Source of the DNA: Bemisia tabaci
Lineage: Eukaryota; Arthropoda; Insecta; Hemiptera; Aleyrodidae
Direction: 5' to 3'
Length of the DNA: 64,000 nt
Assembly (NCBI RefSeq): GCF_918797505.1
Contig: NC_092794.1
Span: 72,019,345-72,083,344, forward strand
Notes under the pieces: generated by a model
Databases searched by the model: none
Seen by the model: only the letters and a program-made list of their open reading frames with translations
What the model was told of the DNA's origin: nothing
Made by a program: the position numbers and the translations under genes
Part shown: positions 41,048 through 52,757 of the stretch, in pieces
Layout: each line of letters opens with the position of its first letter
How positions within the stretch are numbered: the stretch's first letter is position 1

Positions 41048-42567
41048 CGCCCTAGTAGCATTGACTCTTAAAAAAAATCTTAAAAAAACCGGAAATTTGA
41101 AGAAAATAAAACTCTTAAAAAAAAATGTTGAAATACTCTTATCAGGAAACCCTTTTTTCCTGCTTTCTGAAGTAAAATAAATGTTAAATTTTAAGTAAAA
41201 TCATTTAACTATTTCAAATAAATTTTAACTTTAAAAAATGGGAAAAAGTTCTTAAAAATATATTCAATTTTAATACTTTTTGCAAGTCTTCATCCCTTCA
41301 AATTTACTAGTTTTTTAATCCATTTTGTAATTAAAAAACGCTAAAAAAAGGGTTTCCTGATAAGAATATTTTAACAGTTCCTTTAAGTGTTAAATTTCCC
41401 TCAAATTTACTGGTTTTTGAATTGTTTTTTTTTCTTCTTTCCTAATCTTTTTTGTTAAATATGTGGAGAAAAAAAAGGAATAAAAGCTAAGAAGAAACAA
41501 CCCGAAAGAGGATTCCCTAAAACATTATTTTGATTAGTTCTTATCTGCAGCCTGGTTGTTAAAATTTTGTACCTGTCTATTGGACTTGAAAAGTATAGGG
41601 TGTAATGAAAATATGTTATTAGTGTGTCTCAGCAGTCACTATTGCGCATCTCGCTTTCTCCGGCTGGATAATCGACAAACTAAAGGCACCCCCTCAGTGA
41701 AAAGCGAGATGTGCAACAGTGACCGCCAGAACCCACCAATCACATACATCTATTACAGCCTAAATTGTCACGTCCAAAAGGCAAATATAAAAGGAAAAGA
41801 AACAGTCACGCATTACATTTAAAAACTAGAGGAGAAAGGCTTCATAGGATCCATCTCAACAATTAAGTAGGAAGATAAAATTTGAAGCCAGAATTGAACA
41901 TTGTGAAAATTATGCCATAATTTATTCCTAATAAACAAACTTGTGAAGAAGGAACATTTTAACAAAAAGCCAATGGTGAAAATAACAATTTGGAATAAAA
42001 TTTTGGAAAAGAAACAATTTCAAAACCTACGTATAAATAATGAACAATGTACTAGATACCTAATTTAATACAGTATTATAGGTATTAGCCTTAACGGTAA
42101 CATTTAATACTTAACAATTACAACATTCAAATTTACTAAGACTATATTCAGTCACTGTAAGGGGTAACTTATGGCATCATATATCACAAAAATTACTGAA
42201 CAAGGAAGCTGTAGCTCTTTAAGTGCATTTAAAAGATAACAAAAGCCTCATTTTCACCCACCACTGGAAAAAGAGGTAGCCTAGATCAAGAGTAAAACCT
42301 CATGAAAAATATAATTGAAGGAAATATACTGCAGATTTAAGCATGTATTTACTAAAATAAATAAAGAATTTTTCAGACGAAGAGTCTTTCGACTTGATTT
42401 CTAGAAAGGATCAGCTTGAATCAAGAGCCATTTATAATTTTCAGGAGGCTATACTCTAGGTCCAAGCGACTTCTTTTTCAGGGATGGAATATGATCCTCT
42501 ATTTTGGTTCAAAGACGTAAGTGTTCCCTGTCTGGCATTGAATAATCTCATGACATGGCACTTGAGT

Positions 42568-42931
42568 GTCCTGATCTCCAACTTCCTAGAATGAAACAAT
42601 GCTTCAGAAAATTAATAGGAGGTGTCTATAGAAAATTAGACTATCAGTCTCATCAAATGATAATTCTTAATAATACTGAGAAAAAACCTGAGTTAAGTTA
42701 AGAGATAAAAAAAGGGCAAATAAAACATGTCTCGAAAGTACAGTCTGGAGTCCTGATCTTCAACTTCCTTGAATGAAACATTGCTTAAGAAAATTAATAG
42801 GAGGTATCTATAGAAAATTAGACTATCAGTCTCATCAGATGATAATTCTTAATAATACTGAGAAAAAACCTGAGTTAAGTTAAGAGATAAAAAAAGGGCA
42901 AATAAAACATGTCTCGAAAGTACAGTCTGGA
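42568..42931. repeat. Tandem duplication, 182 bp x 2
   Basis: 42568-42749 and 42750-42931 are nearly identical (start gtcctgatc, end gtacagtctgg). Non-coding. Confidence 0.93.
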
Positions 42932-43180
42932 AATATCAAAACACAAAAAAACATAAGTATAATCAGGGCACAAAAACTTCATTAAATGAAACCAGATTTT
43001 AAGCGATTTCACAGATTTGTTTTGGCGAAATTAGATTGCTAAGATTAGCAACACATTGATTGCTTTTTGCAATATGCTGATGAATTGCACTCTGGGTGGC
43101 ATGGATTCTCTTCGACGTAAGAGACCCTTGAAATTTGAGTGGAAAGTGTTGCGTAAATATTACATAATTTTCAAGTAAAT

Positions 43181-44260
43181 GGGCCTGTTGCAAACTTTTG
43201 CAGGGCAAAAATAAGAGTCATTCCTTACAGATAATGCCTCAGAAATCATAATGCCTCAGCGCATTGCCAAACTCTGAAATGCACTCCTATCTTCACAATC
43301 TGCGCAAGAAACTTGAGGTTTTTTAAACACCCCGCTTCAAAAAGGATACTACGGCACGGGTGAACATTTCGTCAGAGGAGTCGTTCCATTCAAGCCTTAC
43401 TCAACATGGCCAACGCTTCCGCGCTCAAGTTGAGGAGAGCACAAGGTCAACCAAGGCGGATATCTATCAACGCGAGAAAAATGTGAATGTAAACACACCG
43501 ATCGTTATCAGGTGGTTAGAATCATCGTCACGACACATCACATGTGTTTTGGCGGATTGGCGTCGGCTACGTTGAATAGAGTCCCTTTATAACCCAGAGT
43601 TAAGACAACTCACTTTTGGTTAGGCTGAAAGTGGCCTAAAAAAAAATCCAATTCTGATTGGTTCTCGCTCATGGAGGCCGAAACGAGTGCACCAAGATGG
43701 CGGTACCTCGAATGTGAACAAAAGTAATGAAAATATAACTAAATTGTGGTTTATCAAGAGTGAATTGTTATTTTAATCGCACCAAAATGAAAATATATTA
43801 AGAAATTATCCACTAATCAATCTAATTTTAAGGTTTTGATCAGTTTTTGTTGATGTTGTTGTTTTTGGATGACAGACATCGGAGGATTCCTTATCCTTAT
43901 CCCTCAATATCGTTCGTTTGAGTGCACTCGTTTCGGCCTCGATGGCCAGCCAAGGCCGGCTGCCAGTCAGCTGATAATCGAGTTGTCTTAACTCTGGGTT
44001 ATAAAGGGACTCTAACGTTGAATATTGCATAGTATGCTTGTGAACAGAGGTTGGGTGGAATGACTCTTCTTACGAAATGTTCACCTATACTGTGGTGTCG
44101 TTTTTGAGGCGTGAAGCTCGAAAAGACGCCAATTTCATATGCTAGTTGTGAAGTAAGGAGTGCATTTCAGACTTAGCCCATGCACTCATCGCGATTTATG
44201 AGACATTTTCTATGAGTTACATTCCTTATTTTTGCTCTGGCAAAAGTTTACAACAGGCCC
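43181..44260. mobile_element. Foldback element with GGGCCTGTTG ends, interrupted by an hAT-like MITE
   Basis: 43181-43224 (gggcctgttgcaaacttttgc...) is inverted at 44217-44260 (ends caacaggccc). Weaker complementarity continues inward (gaatgactc / gagtcgttcc, atttcg blocks). The MITE 43577-44014 sits inside it. The element's own target duplication is not clear. Confidence 0.7.
43577..44014. mobile_element. hAT-like MITE, copy 1, 438 bp, 8-bp TSD ACGTTGAA
   Basis: Starts TAGAGTCCCTTTATAACCC and ends with the complement (GGGTTATAAAGGGACTCTA). Target duplications are at 43569-43576 and 44015-44022. Inner sequence contains complementary gagtgcac / gtgcactc and ggccgaaac / gtttcggcc blocks, so it can fold. 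No transposase. Confidence 0.93.
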
Positions 44261-44472
44261 ATTGAGTAATTGAGTAATTTTCGAGTAATAATTGTTGAAA
44301 ATTGGCAAGATTAAATATTGCCTTCCTTCATTTATCGTGAATGGGAATAGCGTTAAATGTGAACACATAGTAAATAGTCAAAATATTTTAAATTATAAGA
44401 AGCATTAATGAATGCTAGTGGATACGTAAAGAAAAGGCAAGCAAAAAATTAGAAATTCAATCAGCATCATTG

Positions 44473-44659
44473 TTAACAATTAACATCAGTAATGTCATCG
44501 TCTCTGTCCTCATTAGAGCGATCTTCGCCTTCGGCATCTTCGTCTTGTTCATCTGAGTCCATGATTTCAATTCTTTCATTATCATCCGATGTAGGTGGTG
44601 GCAATTCTTCATCAGATTCTGATTCTGATTCTGATTGTAGAAGTAATTTCATCTGAACC
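44473..44659 (-). CDS. Terminal exon of a probable spliced gene (acidic C-terminus)
   Basis: The acceptor TTTGTCTGCAG is followed by a frame that begins with one leftover base (G) and reads VQMKLLLQ, a run of SESESESDEE and many Asp/Glu residues, ending DVNC and TAA at 44475-44473. The leftover base fits the two bases (CC) at the end of the exon 45362-45478, giving an in-frame junction. The joined protein from the ATG at 45468 is about 97 residues. The acidic tail suggests nuclear or charged disordered function only. It could be a host gene or part of a transposon. Confidence 0.55.
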
Positions 44660-45361
44660 CTGCAGACAAAAAGAATAGAATACTGAGCATGTGAAATTGC
44701 TTCCTACAATAATGAGCAGAGAGAAACACATCTTCTCTAGGACATTAGAAAAGAAAAAGTACTGAAATGTAATGAAGTAATCAAAGATTTCTGCTACACT
44801 TAGATATTGTTTTATCATAGGAGAAAAAAGAGGAGGTGGTTGCATTGATCAAGCATTTGAAAGCATTGAAGCATTTTGAGGATTTGTTTGACCCATGACA
44901 CAGGCCGGTACAAGATGGTGTCAATATTCCGGCCAATCCGAAATTCAACGTTATTCAACGCTTTTCCTTAATTTTATTGTAGTGTTTGATGAAGGTTAAG
45001 GAGAAACAGTCTTCAGGAGTCTCTGTCTTCCTTTTACTTTTGCTTTCCTTCTAACTTTTACTATAACTGTTTTGTTAATTTTTTTTTCTTTTTAATAAAA
45101 ACCACCATCAAGTGATACACTCTTGGAAGAAGGATAAAAAAGGACTCATTATGGAAGTTGCAGATTGCTATTTTGATACGTGCTAAAATGATGGTCATTT
45201 AAAGAAAAACATTAAAAATCTTAGAAATAATGAAAATAGAGAATGGCAACTTTCACCAAAACTTTGATAGATATTCATACTCCACTCGCAGACGCCCCCT
45301 TTCGTATTTATTGCATTATTGTAATTGGTCTTTTCGAAAAAATCATTTAGATTGAACTTAC

Positions 45362-45478
45362 GGCTTAGGAGCTGCAGAGGCCTTGTGTGCTTGGGTTCTC
45401 TGAGAGAACCATTGGTTAATCGAAACCGAGATGTCACTGTCTTTAATTACTTTCTTTTGTAACAGCATGGTTGCGCAT
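45362..45478 (-). CDS. Upstream exon of the same gene (ATG at 45468)
   Basis: On minus a polypyrimidine tract and TTTCAG precede the exon, and it ends with the canonical donor GTAAGT (minus, 45361-45356). The coding frame from the ATG gives MLLQKKVIKDSDISVSINQW followed by FSQRTQAHKAS. Phases match the terminal exon at 44659. Upstream exons might exist: ATG-rich candidates before consensus GTAAGT donors lie near 45870 (minus, ATGGCT|GTAAGT) and 46330 (minus, ATGGTT|GTAAGT), possibly 5' UTR or alternative exons. Function unknown. Confidence 0.5.
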
Positions 45479-45499
45479 CTGAAAGAAAGAAGGGGGCTT

Positions 45500-46560
45500 T
45501 TTTTATTTCACACAAACTTTATGAGACATAAAAATAGTCAAAACTGTGAATAAAACAGAGGAGACTTGACTATGTTGATCAACTGGCCAAAATGATAAGT
45601 GGCCTATCTATTAAAAAAATACCGAATAAAAAAATACCGATGTTCACCGTGATCCACAGCGATCCGCATAAAAAAAAGCCCTTAAAAGTAGGTAATGGCA
45701 GCATTGCAGGCACGATGTCACAACCTGCAGAAAGGGCATGTTCTGACTTCCTTCAATTACTGAAATCATTCTGTCAATTTGCAAAATTGTGCTGAGGTGT
45801 GTCTTAGCTCATTAGTATAGCAAGAAGCACAATTTTAGGTGTGCCTATAACCTGAAAGTACTTACAGCCATGAGCTCTTTTACATAAGCAACTGTCAATT
45901 GTACAGACCGACAGTTCGATCAATGACATACTCAGGCTATAAGGGCAGTCGGTGGTGGCCCGCTGCCCACTGTACAGTCACTGCGCATGCATGTGCACAC
46001 TGACAACTGAACGGTCGGGAACTACATCCTAAGCTGGAAAAGACTCAAATACAACAGTGTAATTCAACATAGACACCACAGCTTTGACGAGCTCCTGACC
46101 TCAAATCTGCACTCTCACTTTCATGATAATGGAATTATAATTGTACCTTATTCACCTCTGAACCTAATTCTTAAATTAAAATGGCACGTGCTGATAATGG
46201 CAAGGAACAGTTATCGTTTAGACTTAAGTAGTAGAATCCTGACGTCTCGAGGGTCCATTGGCCTCGTGATCCCAACGTGAGTACTACAAACTACAAATTT
46301 TTTGTGATGACAAGAAAAAATACTTACAACCATGGTGGAAGATTGAATTGAAATTGGTTAATCCGCCGATCTCTAACCTCACAAAATAGCGTGATTAGCG
46401 GGAAATGATGATAGGACAAATCAAACACACACTACACAGCACAGGTGCACAGGGCCTAAAAAAGTAAAAACCGCGATAATAAACGGAAATTTTTAAAAAC
46501 TTCAATTACGCAGATTTCTTCCAATTACGCAGCCATTACACTTTACGATTACGGTCACAA
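45500..46560. other. Unannotated stretch with candidate 5' exon donors
   Basis: Two minus-strand GTAAGT donors next to short ATG-containing sequence (near 45870 and 46330) suggest leader exons. Nothing else is recognised. Confidence 0.35.
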
Positions 46561-46612
46561 CACAACACGCGAACACGCAGCGCGTGCCGAACGTTCGAGA
46601 AGGAGTCGAGTG

Positions 46613-47925
46613 TTCAGCAGAGATTCACTCCTAAATTCCGAAGGCAGGACTTACAAAAAATCCTGCCGAATTTCCATCGCAAACTGTCTGGTGCGCAGTC
46701 GGGAGCATCGATGTTCCCTTTCTGCAGACTCTAGGCACTCCGCACCCGGAGAAGGATTTTCTGTCAGTCCTCGCCTCAGGCAGAGATTCAGCCCCTGAGC
46801 TCTGAAGGAAGGACTGACAAAAAAACTCCTGCGGACCAAGACGGAATCTTTTAAAGTGAGACGTCCCTTTATGTAAAAGAAAAATCTGCACAATTGCTCT
46901 TCTTTTATTTATAGGGTACGGAATTCGAAGTAAAACGACCGTAGGCGTAAGGAATACAAAAAATACTAATAGGAAATTTCAAAATTACTCTTTGGGGCCG
47001 TCCATAAATTACGAAAGGCAATTTTTCCGATTTTTATGACCCCCCCCCCTCTTCTATCGTTTAAATGCATAATTTAATAAAAAAAATGGTGTTGAAACAA
47101 ATCGGTATTGTTTTAAACATTACTAATCGCTGGTAGGAGATCATGAAAAATAACAGTTGTATTGAAAAAATAACAGTTTTTAAATTCAAAAAGTTCAGAA
47201 AAATTACATTTTAACCAAAAAACATTAAACGTCTAAAAAACGAACTTTGGACTAGTAAGTCTTTAAATTAACGGAATTTGGAAGAAACAAAATTTTTGCG
47301 TTTGGCTTACGTATAGGCATAGGTAAGGCACCTCTGGACCTCCTCCCGGCTCCCTGTAAGTGCATTAGGTACGTAATTTGCGGACGGCCTCTTTGGTAAA
47401 GGCATACTTACATTTATTTGTTTATACTGCCCACTGATGTTACATTTATTTCTGTCTTCGGAGTCTGCTTTTTCCTCTAAAAAAAATTATTGGACGGTCT
47501 ACGTAAGATTATTAGGGCCCTACACCTTAGGTCCAGAGGTTTCTCTGCAAGAGGAGCCCTTTTCAATTACGTGCGCAAAAATGCACGCCTCACTCTTATT
47601 TTATGGAAAAAAGTATTTCTTTACGGCCACTCGCGGCATTTATGACAAAATGTGTAATATAATGATGTCAAAATTTTAGCACAGAGGGACGCGAACCGCG
47701 GACCTTCCACTCGGGAGGCGAGCTCTTTGCCACAGGGCTACAGCGACAAACAAGAAATCGCTACATAACTGCTAATCCATAAGTGCAATTGAAGTTCTCT
47801 CTTTCTCCACCAGAGCTGAGAGCATACACGCATCGGTGTCACGCTCCCGCTTACTGATGATCTGCGGCAGGATTTTCTGTAAGTCTAGCCTTCCGGGCCA
47901 AGAGTGAATCTCTGCTAAACTCAAA
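46613..47925. repeat. Inverted repeat pair with internal third copy
   Basis: 46613-46672 (agcagagattcactc...tcctgccg) is inverted at 47868-47925, with both ends of similar length (about 57 bp). A diverged direct third copy lies at about 46772-46830 and a further short inverted copy at about 46750. The interior is otherwise unrecognised except for the tRNA-like segment. Confidence 0.55.
47680..47749 (-). ncRNA. tRNA-like SINE head (A and B boxes)
   Basis: On minus, the B-box-like GGTTCGCGTCC (47697-47687) and a weaker TGTGGCAAAGAG-type A box upstream give the tRNA order. The sequence CTCGCCTCCCGAGTGGAAGG between them is characteristic of tRNA-derived repeats. The stems do not close well enough for a functional tRNA. 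A SINE body may extend to about 47400. Confidence 0.5.
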
Positions 47926-48604
47926 CGCCTTCGAGGAGCCTGGAAGCCTGTATATTCTGTAGCCTGGAGCATAGAATATTCGAGGCAGATCCTCTTTTGC
48001 CCCGCGAAATTTGAAACGGCAAAGAGACGTAGGGTGAGATCGGCGGACTTCGCTTTTACCCCGTGGAAACGGTAGGCAGAGCGGGGGTTGCGGAGATTTC
48101 AGGAATCGGAGCAAAGCTGCCCTTATTCTGGTAGCTATTACTCTATGATCCAACCATGATGGGCGGATGGGCGGAGGAACTCAGCGTCTGATCTCGGCTT
48201 CATTCTGGAACTCATGGACGCGCCTTGTTTTTCTGCCGAAACGCAACCCGGATTACACAGAGAAATGGAGAGTTTGCACGCATAATTTTTTTGGTGTATT
48301 TTCCGAAGAAAATACACTATTGCATTCTCCCATGATGTCGGACCCAGACCCGAGACCTTGTGGAGAGCACCGATGACGGGTCTTAGATTACGAAAATATA
48401 TTCTACGAGGTTTTCTACTTTTCATTGTATTCGTGTATAAAAGTAGAAGTTGAATCATGAGTTCCTAGGGGTTTTTACGATGACGAAAACACCGTAACCA
48501 ATTCAAAAGGTAAGGAAATGAAGCGCGGCGTGACATCACAGCCCAGGCTTCCCCATTTGAGCAAATTCACACAGTTCATATCTCCCATACTTATAAACAT
48601 CGTA

Positions 48605-49085
48605 CAATTTTGAAATTTAAAGAAAAAATTACGGTTTTTCCCAAAAAGTTTTTTAAACTTTTTAACAAGATAAAAAAATTCATAATATTTACGTGGAATA
48701 ATAGGTTTTCAAACTCTTGACAACATTTAAGAGTTTTTTCATGCAATTTTTCAACCAGTTTTGCAAAGTTCTTTCAAAGATAAAAATTTTCATAAAATTC
48801 ACTTAAAACAATAGGAGTTCCAACTCTTGCAGACATTCAAAGTTTTTTCATGTATTTTTTTACAAGTTTTTTGAAGTTATTTCTAAAATAAAAATTTTCA
48901 TAAAATTGACGTAAAATAATAGGTTTTCAAACTGTTAAAAACATTTAAGAGCTTTTTCATGCATTTTTAAATGTTTTTTTTTACTTTTTTTTAATTAAAA
49001 AATTACATTAAAATTACTTAAAATAATACATTTTCAAACTGTTCAAGCCTTTTAAGAAATTTCTTACGTATTATTTTAAGAGTTT
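48605..49085. repeat. Diverged tandem repeat, about 110 bp x 4, AT-rich
   Basis: The phrase aataataggttttcaaactct recurs at about 48698, 48810, 48917 and 49028 with changes, followed by cattt-aagagttttttcatg. It leads into the right end of the CCCTAGTAGCA-bounded element. Confidence 0.75.
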
Positions 49086-49270
49086 CTTAATTGTTTCTTT
49101 AACACTTTAATCAACCGTAAATTAGAAGTAAAATTTAACGTAAAATTCTCTTTTTTTAATCGTCACGGTTATTTTAAGAGTATTTTAATTAAATTTTACG
49201 TAAATTTTAAGAATTCTTAAATTTTACGTTTTTTTTAAGAGTTCTTTCAAAAGTGAGTGCTACTAGGGCG

Positions 49271-51280
49271 GTGATTCTATTCATTACAAATCTTTCAGTC
49301 ATGATTAGAAGCACCATCACTGTCTTAAAGCTTCTGTACTTGATACATCAAACTGGCGATTTATATACTGGGTGTCCGATGGGTAAATTGCATACTAGCA
49401 TCAAATTGTTGGTTGGTGGGTACCGAACATCAAACTGTACTCTTGTTATGATTTGTTAGCAATCTACCAAGAATTTAAACTAACCTCTTCATTCCATTTC
49501 GGAAAAGGCAAAAGGGCAATATAGATAGCAGAATTTGACATTTATTATTTGAAATGTCGATATTCTTGAGAATATCTGAAACACATCTCACCCTCGGACC
49601 CTCAAGGAAGAAGAGATGGTGATCATTAATTAGGGATTAGTAGCCAATAAGGTGACTAGGATGGCCCGAGAGTCGTTGATTATTTTGACGTTTGGTACCA
49701 AGCGACTTTTTTTAATGTTCACGAAAGATAATTAGAACAAACCCAACGATATGACGAGGCTGCTGAAGTTATCCTTCTATCACGTATTTAGTTGCCTTTC
49801 TCCATGCCCTTGACCAGTTGAAGTCAGCAGAAAGCGGCTTTTCAGGGTAGGTACTAAAGTGTACAAATAAGGCCCAATGATGAAAAGGAAAAATTTTAGG
49901 AGGCAGAGGCCGAAGTTTTGCTGAGCTGTGGGTCTCACCAACAACTCAGGTCTCTGGTAATTTGAACAGCGATGGCAGAAAATGTAAAACCTCAAATATG
50001 AGACTATTTTTCTCTAGGTACTTCCATTGTCAGCTGCGACATAAGTTACAAGAGTTATTAACGACATAAGATGTTACGACAATTTCACTTACCTCTTCTC
50101 AAAGATAGAGTGATGATGTTAGTTCCCAAGGATTTGGAGCAATTGCCTTTAATTAATGGCTTGTTTTAGAGGCTGCCAATAAGGTTTCTTGAAACCAAGC
50201 AAACCTGCGGTTTGACTTGCTGTTATCATTTATCCAAATGCTGGGTTATCAAGAAACTTTCAGTGGCTAAGCTTCCTTGTCGGAGACTCCTTATACTCCA
50301 GTTATCTCTTGATTTCTCAACTGGAGTTAGTGGGGTCTTCAATTTAAAGTGTGAACAAACTAGCGTCAAGCCAAATCAAGCTGCCAGGACTACACACGTA
50401 TTGAGAGGAATGAGACGTAACAAGATGATTCATGCAGGATGAACAAATTGGCCTGACTAAATTGTGATAAGTAAACTGTTGAGATCAAACATCAGACCTT
50501 TGGGAAGATTTTAAATGAAAATAAGAGTAAGCTGTTCAAGTGACTCGGAAAAAAAAAGATACGAATGAAGTCAAGGACGGGGACGCAAGACACTTCGGTA
50601 CAGGAGCTCCACATGGATGAACTTCGACGGATATCTGGAGACACAAATACTAAAAGAGCTGACCCACTGGCAAGACACTACTGAAATTGTAGGACTGTAT
50701 CTTTAACTTATTTGAAATTATTAAAAATTGGCCTCCGTCCTAATCAGGACAGACGAACGGTCACTGCCACACAGATTGACACAAAATATTGGGGACTCCT
50801 AAACGGGCTGCACACAGTTCTTCACTAGAATTTTTTAAATTTTATATGGACTCAACAATGTCAGAATGAACTAACAATAAGTTCTTCTCAAAGACGCTTA
50901 AAATTTAAGCCAACAAACTGGTTACGTTACCCCAAAAAGCTAGACAGTCTGTGGATAGTATCGATAATTGGCAATCCATCTTATCTAGATGTGAAATATA
51001 TGTCTTTGGAAATATTAGTGCAGAAATAATTAATAATCCAAATGAGAATTATTGGTGGTATTAGGTAAAAAAAAATCCTTACATTATTTGTGAGAAAGAA
51101 AGGCTATGAAATTATGAATGATCAGAGATCAGAGTGAATTTCGCGATCGCCCAACAGTTTGACAAACTGGCAAACCATATGAATTATCCTCTCACCATCC
51201 ATCTGTATATGATTTATCTGATTTCGACGGGAGTATACGATTTATCTTGTATACAATTTATCTGCCCCCGTTCTAGCACT
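49271..51280. other. Unannotated stretch
   Basis: No gene, RNA or repeat that I can support. Frames are short and unlike known proteins. Confidence 0.4.
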
Positions 51281-51556
51281 GAGATTGTATTGATATTGAT
51301 TGGTTCAAAATGTAAACATAGCCTCAAAAGTCAATCGAGTAATGTTATGTGTGGGTACAGGTTGCTGTAATCACTTTTTATGAGCCCTACATGGCAATGA
51401 AGAGTTCAAACTGGCGTTCTATCACTGAGATTGTGTCGATATTGATTGGTTCAAATTGTAAACATAGCCTCTAAAGTCAATCGAGTAATGTGTGGGTACG
51501 GGTTGTTGTAATCACTTTTTATGAGCCCTACATGGCAATGAAGAGTGAAATTGTTA
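51281..51556. repeat. Tandem duplication, about 144 bp x 2
   Basis: 51281-51424 and 51425-51556 share ctgagattgt, gatattgattggttcaaa and the closing atgagccctacatggcaatg, with small deletions in the second copy. Confidence 0.88.
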
Positions 51557-52046
51557 GAAATTCCATCATTCTCAGGTTTACTAACTTGGATTCTAAAATC
51601 TTCGTTTGAGGTTATTTCTATTGTTTCAAACTAATCCAATATCGAATAAGATCTGTTTTGCAGTTGCATACGCATAACGTCCTAGCTCTTATAGTCTGGA
51701 CACACTGGCTAGAAAGAACTAGAAGACTAAGAATACGATCTGTTTTGCAGTTTCATATGCATTACAACCTAACCTGAAGAGGGGATGGAGTCTAGTTTAC
51801 GCTCTTTTAGACTATGACAAAAGATCCAACACCTTAATTCTTGTATTAACAATCAATGGAATGTAGACGTCAGACGATGCTTCCTTGCAGTCTAAAAGTG
51901 CGTAAACTTATATGATGTGGACTCTAGAGGTGTAATCTCTGTATCAGAGGAAGTTGGTTAGTTAACCACTATAGCTGACATGATTTTCTACTGTGCAACA
52001 TAACTTGATGATCACTCATGCACTATCTTTTTACCATAAAATGGCC

Positions 52047-52167
52047 CGCCCGGCAAGTGGTTGCCTGAAATAGTTGCGATTACGATAATGTTGTCACAAC
52101 GTAACGGCCAAAAATAACGTTGCGGTAACGTTACGGCAACGTTATTTTTGGCTGTTGCCGGACGGGA
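52047..52167. repeat. Hairpin MITE-like palindrome
   Basis: The outer pair CCCGCCCGGCAA / TTGCCGGACGGG encloses an inner perfect stem GCCAAAAATAACGTTGC / GCAACGTTATTTTTGGC around a short gtaacgttac palindrome. The 5' outer stem is interrupted by about 45 bases. Small non-coding element. Confidence 0.7.
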
Positions 52168-52355
52168 TGGTCCTCAGAATCTCTCTTGGAAGAGATACCT
52201 ATATTCATGTTGCAAGGTTTCTCAGAATTACCTTGAAACAATAGGCCGAAAAAGGGGGCTCTGGCTTTGGAATCATTGCATATAGTCAAGCAACCAACTG
52301 CAAATATTAAACGCTCCTGATTTTGAAATCGGTGAACATACTCCGATAACTCCAA

Positions 52356-52492
52356 TTTCAAGTGCTGTCTCCTAACACTTCATTACGGATAGGAGCAACC
52401 ATAACTTGCTCACTCAATCTTCAGTTTCAAGTGCTGTCTCCTAACACTTCATTACGGATAGGAGCAACCACAACTAGCTCAGTACTACTATT
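52356..52492. repeat. Tandem duplication, about 69 bp x 2
   Basis: 52356-52424 and 52425-52492 both read tttcaagtgctgtctcc ... ggataggagcaacca with minor changes after that. Confidence 0.9.
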
Positions 52493-52757
52493 AAAGATTA
52501 TATTTCCAGTACTAGTATAAAGGAGTGGTCATGTCATGAATAATACGAGCCATGAGGGAAAAGGGCATACTTCAGAGGAGGAAACAGTGGAAGACACAGA
52601 GGTATGGACTGAAGTGATCAAATTATCCAAGTTAAATGATGTGTCAGAATGGTTAAAAGTTTAATAATCCGCATGTAGAATGCAGAGCCTCAAGATACTT
52701 ACAAAAAAAATCGAGAAGCATGAAGCATACAGCGGCGTGCGGCAGTCAATTCACCTT

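Larger units (their letters stand above)
41048..49270. mobile_element. Candidate 8.2-kb element bounded by 13-bp TIRs CGCCCTAGTAGCA
   Basis: CGCCCTAGTAGCA at 41048-41060 has its exact reverse complement at 49258-49270. Both are followed inward by A-rich or T-rich strings of cttaaaa type, and GTG flanks the outer side of each (41045-41047 and 49271-49273). This could be one large transposon with a 3-bp duplication, or two unrelated ends of the same family. The 44473-45478 exon pair lies inside. Confidence 0.35.

Noticed and set aside
46610..48458. Several 60-106-residue ORFs
   Set aside because: Overlap on both strands within repeats and have no protein-like composition or known motif.
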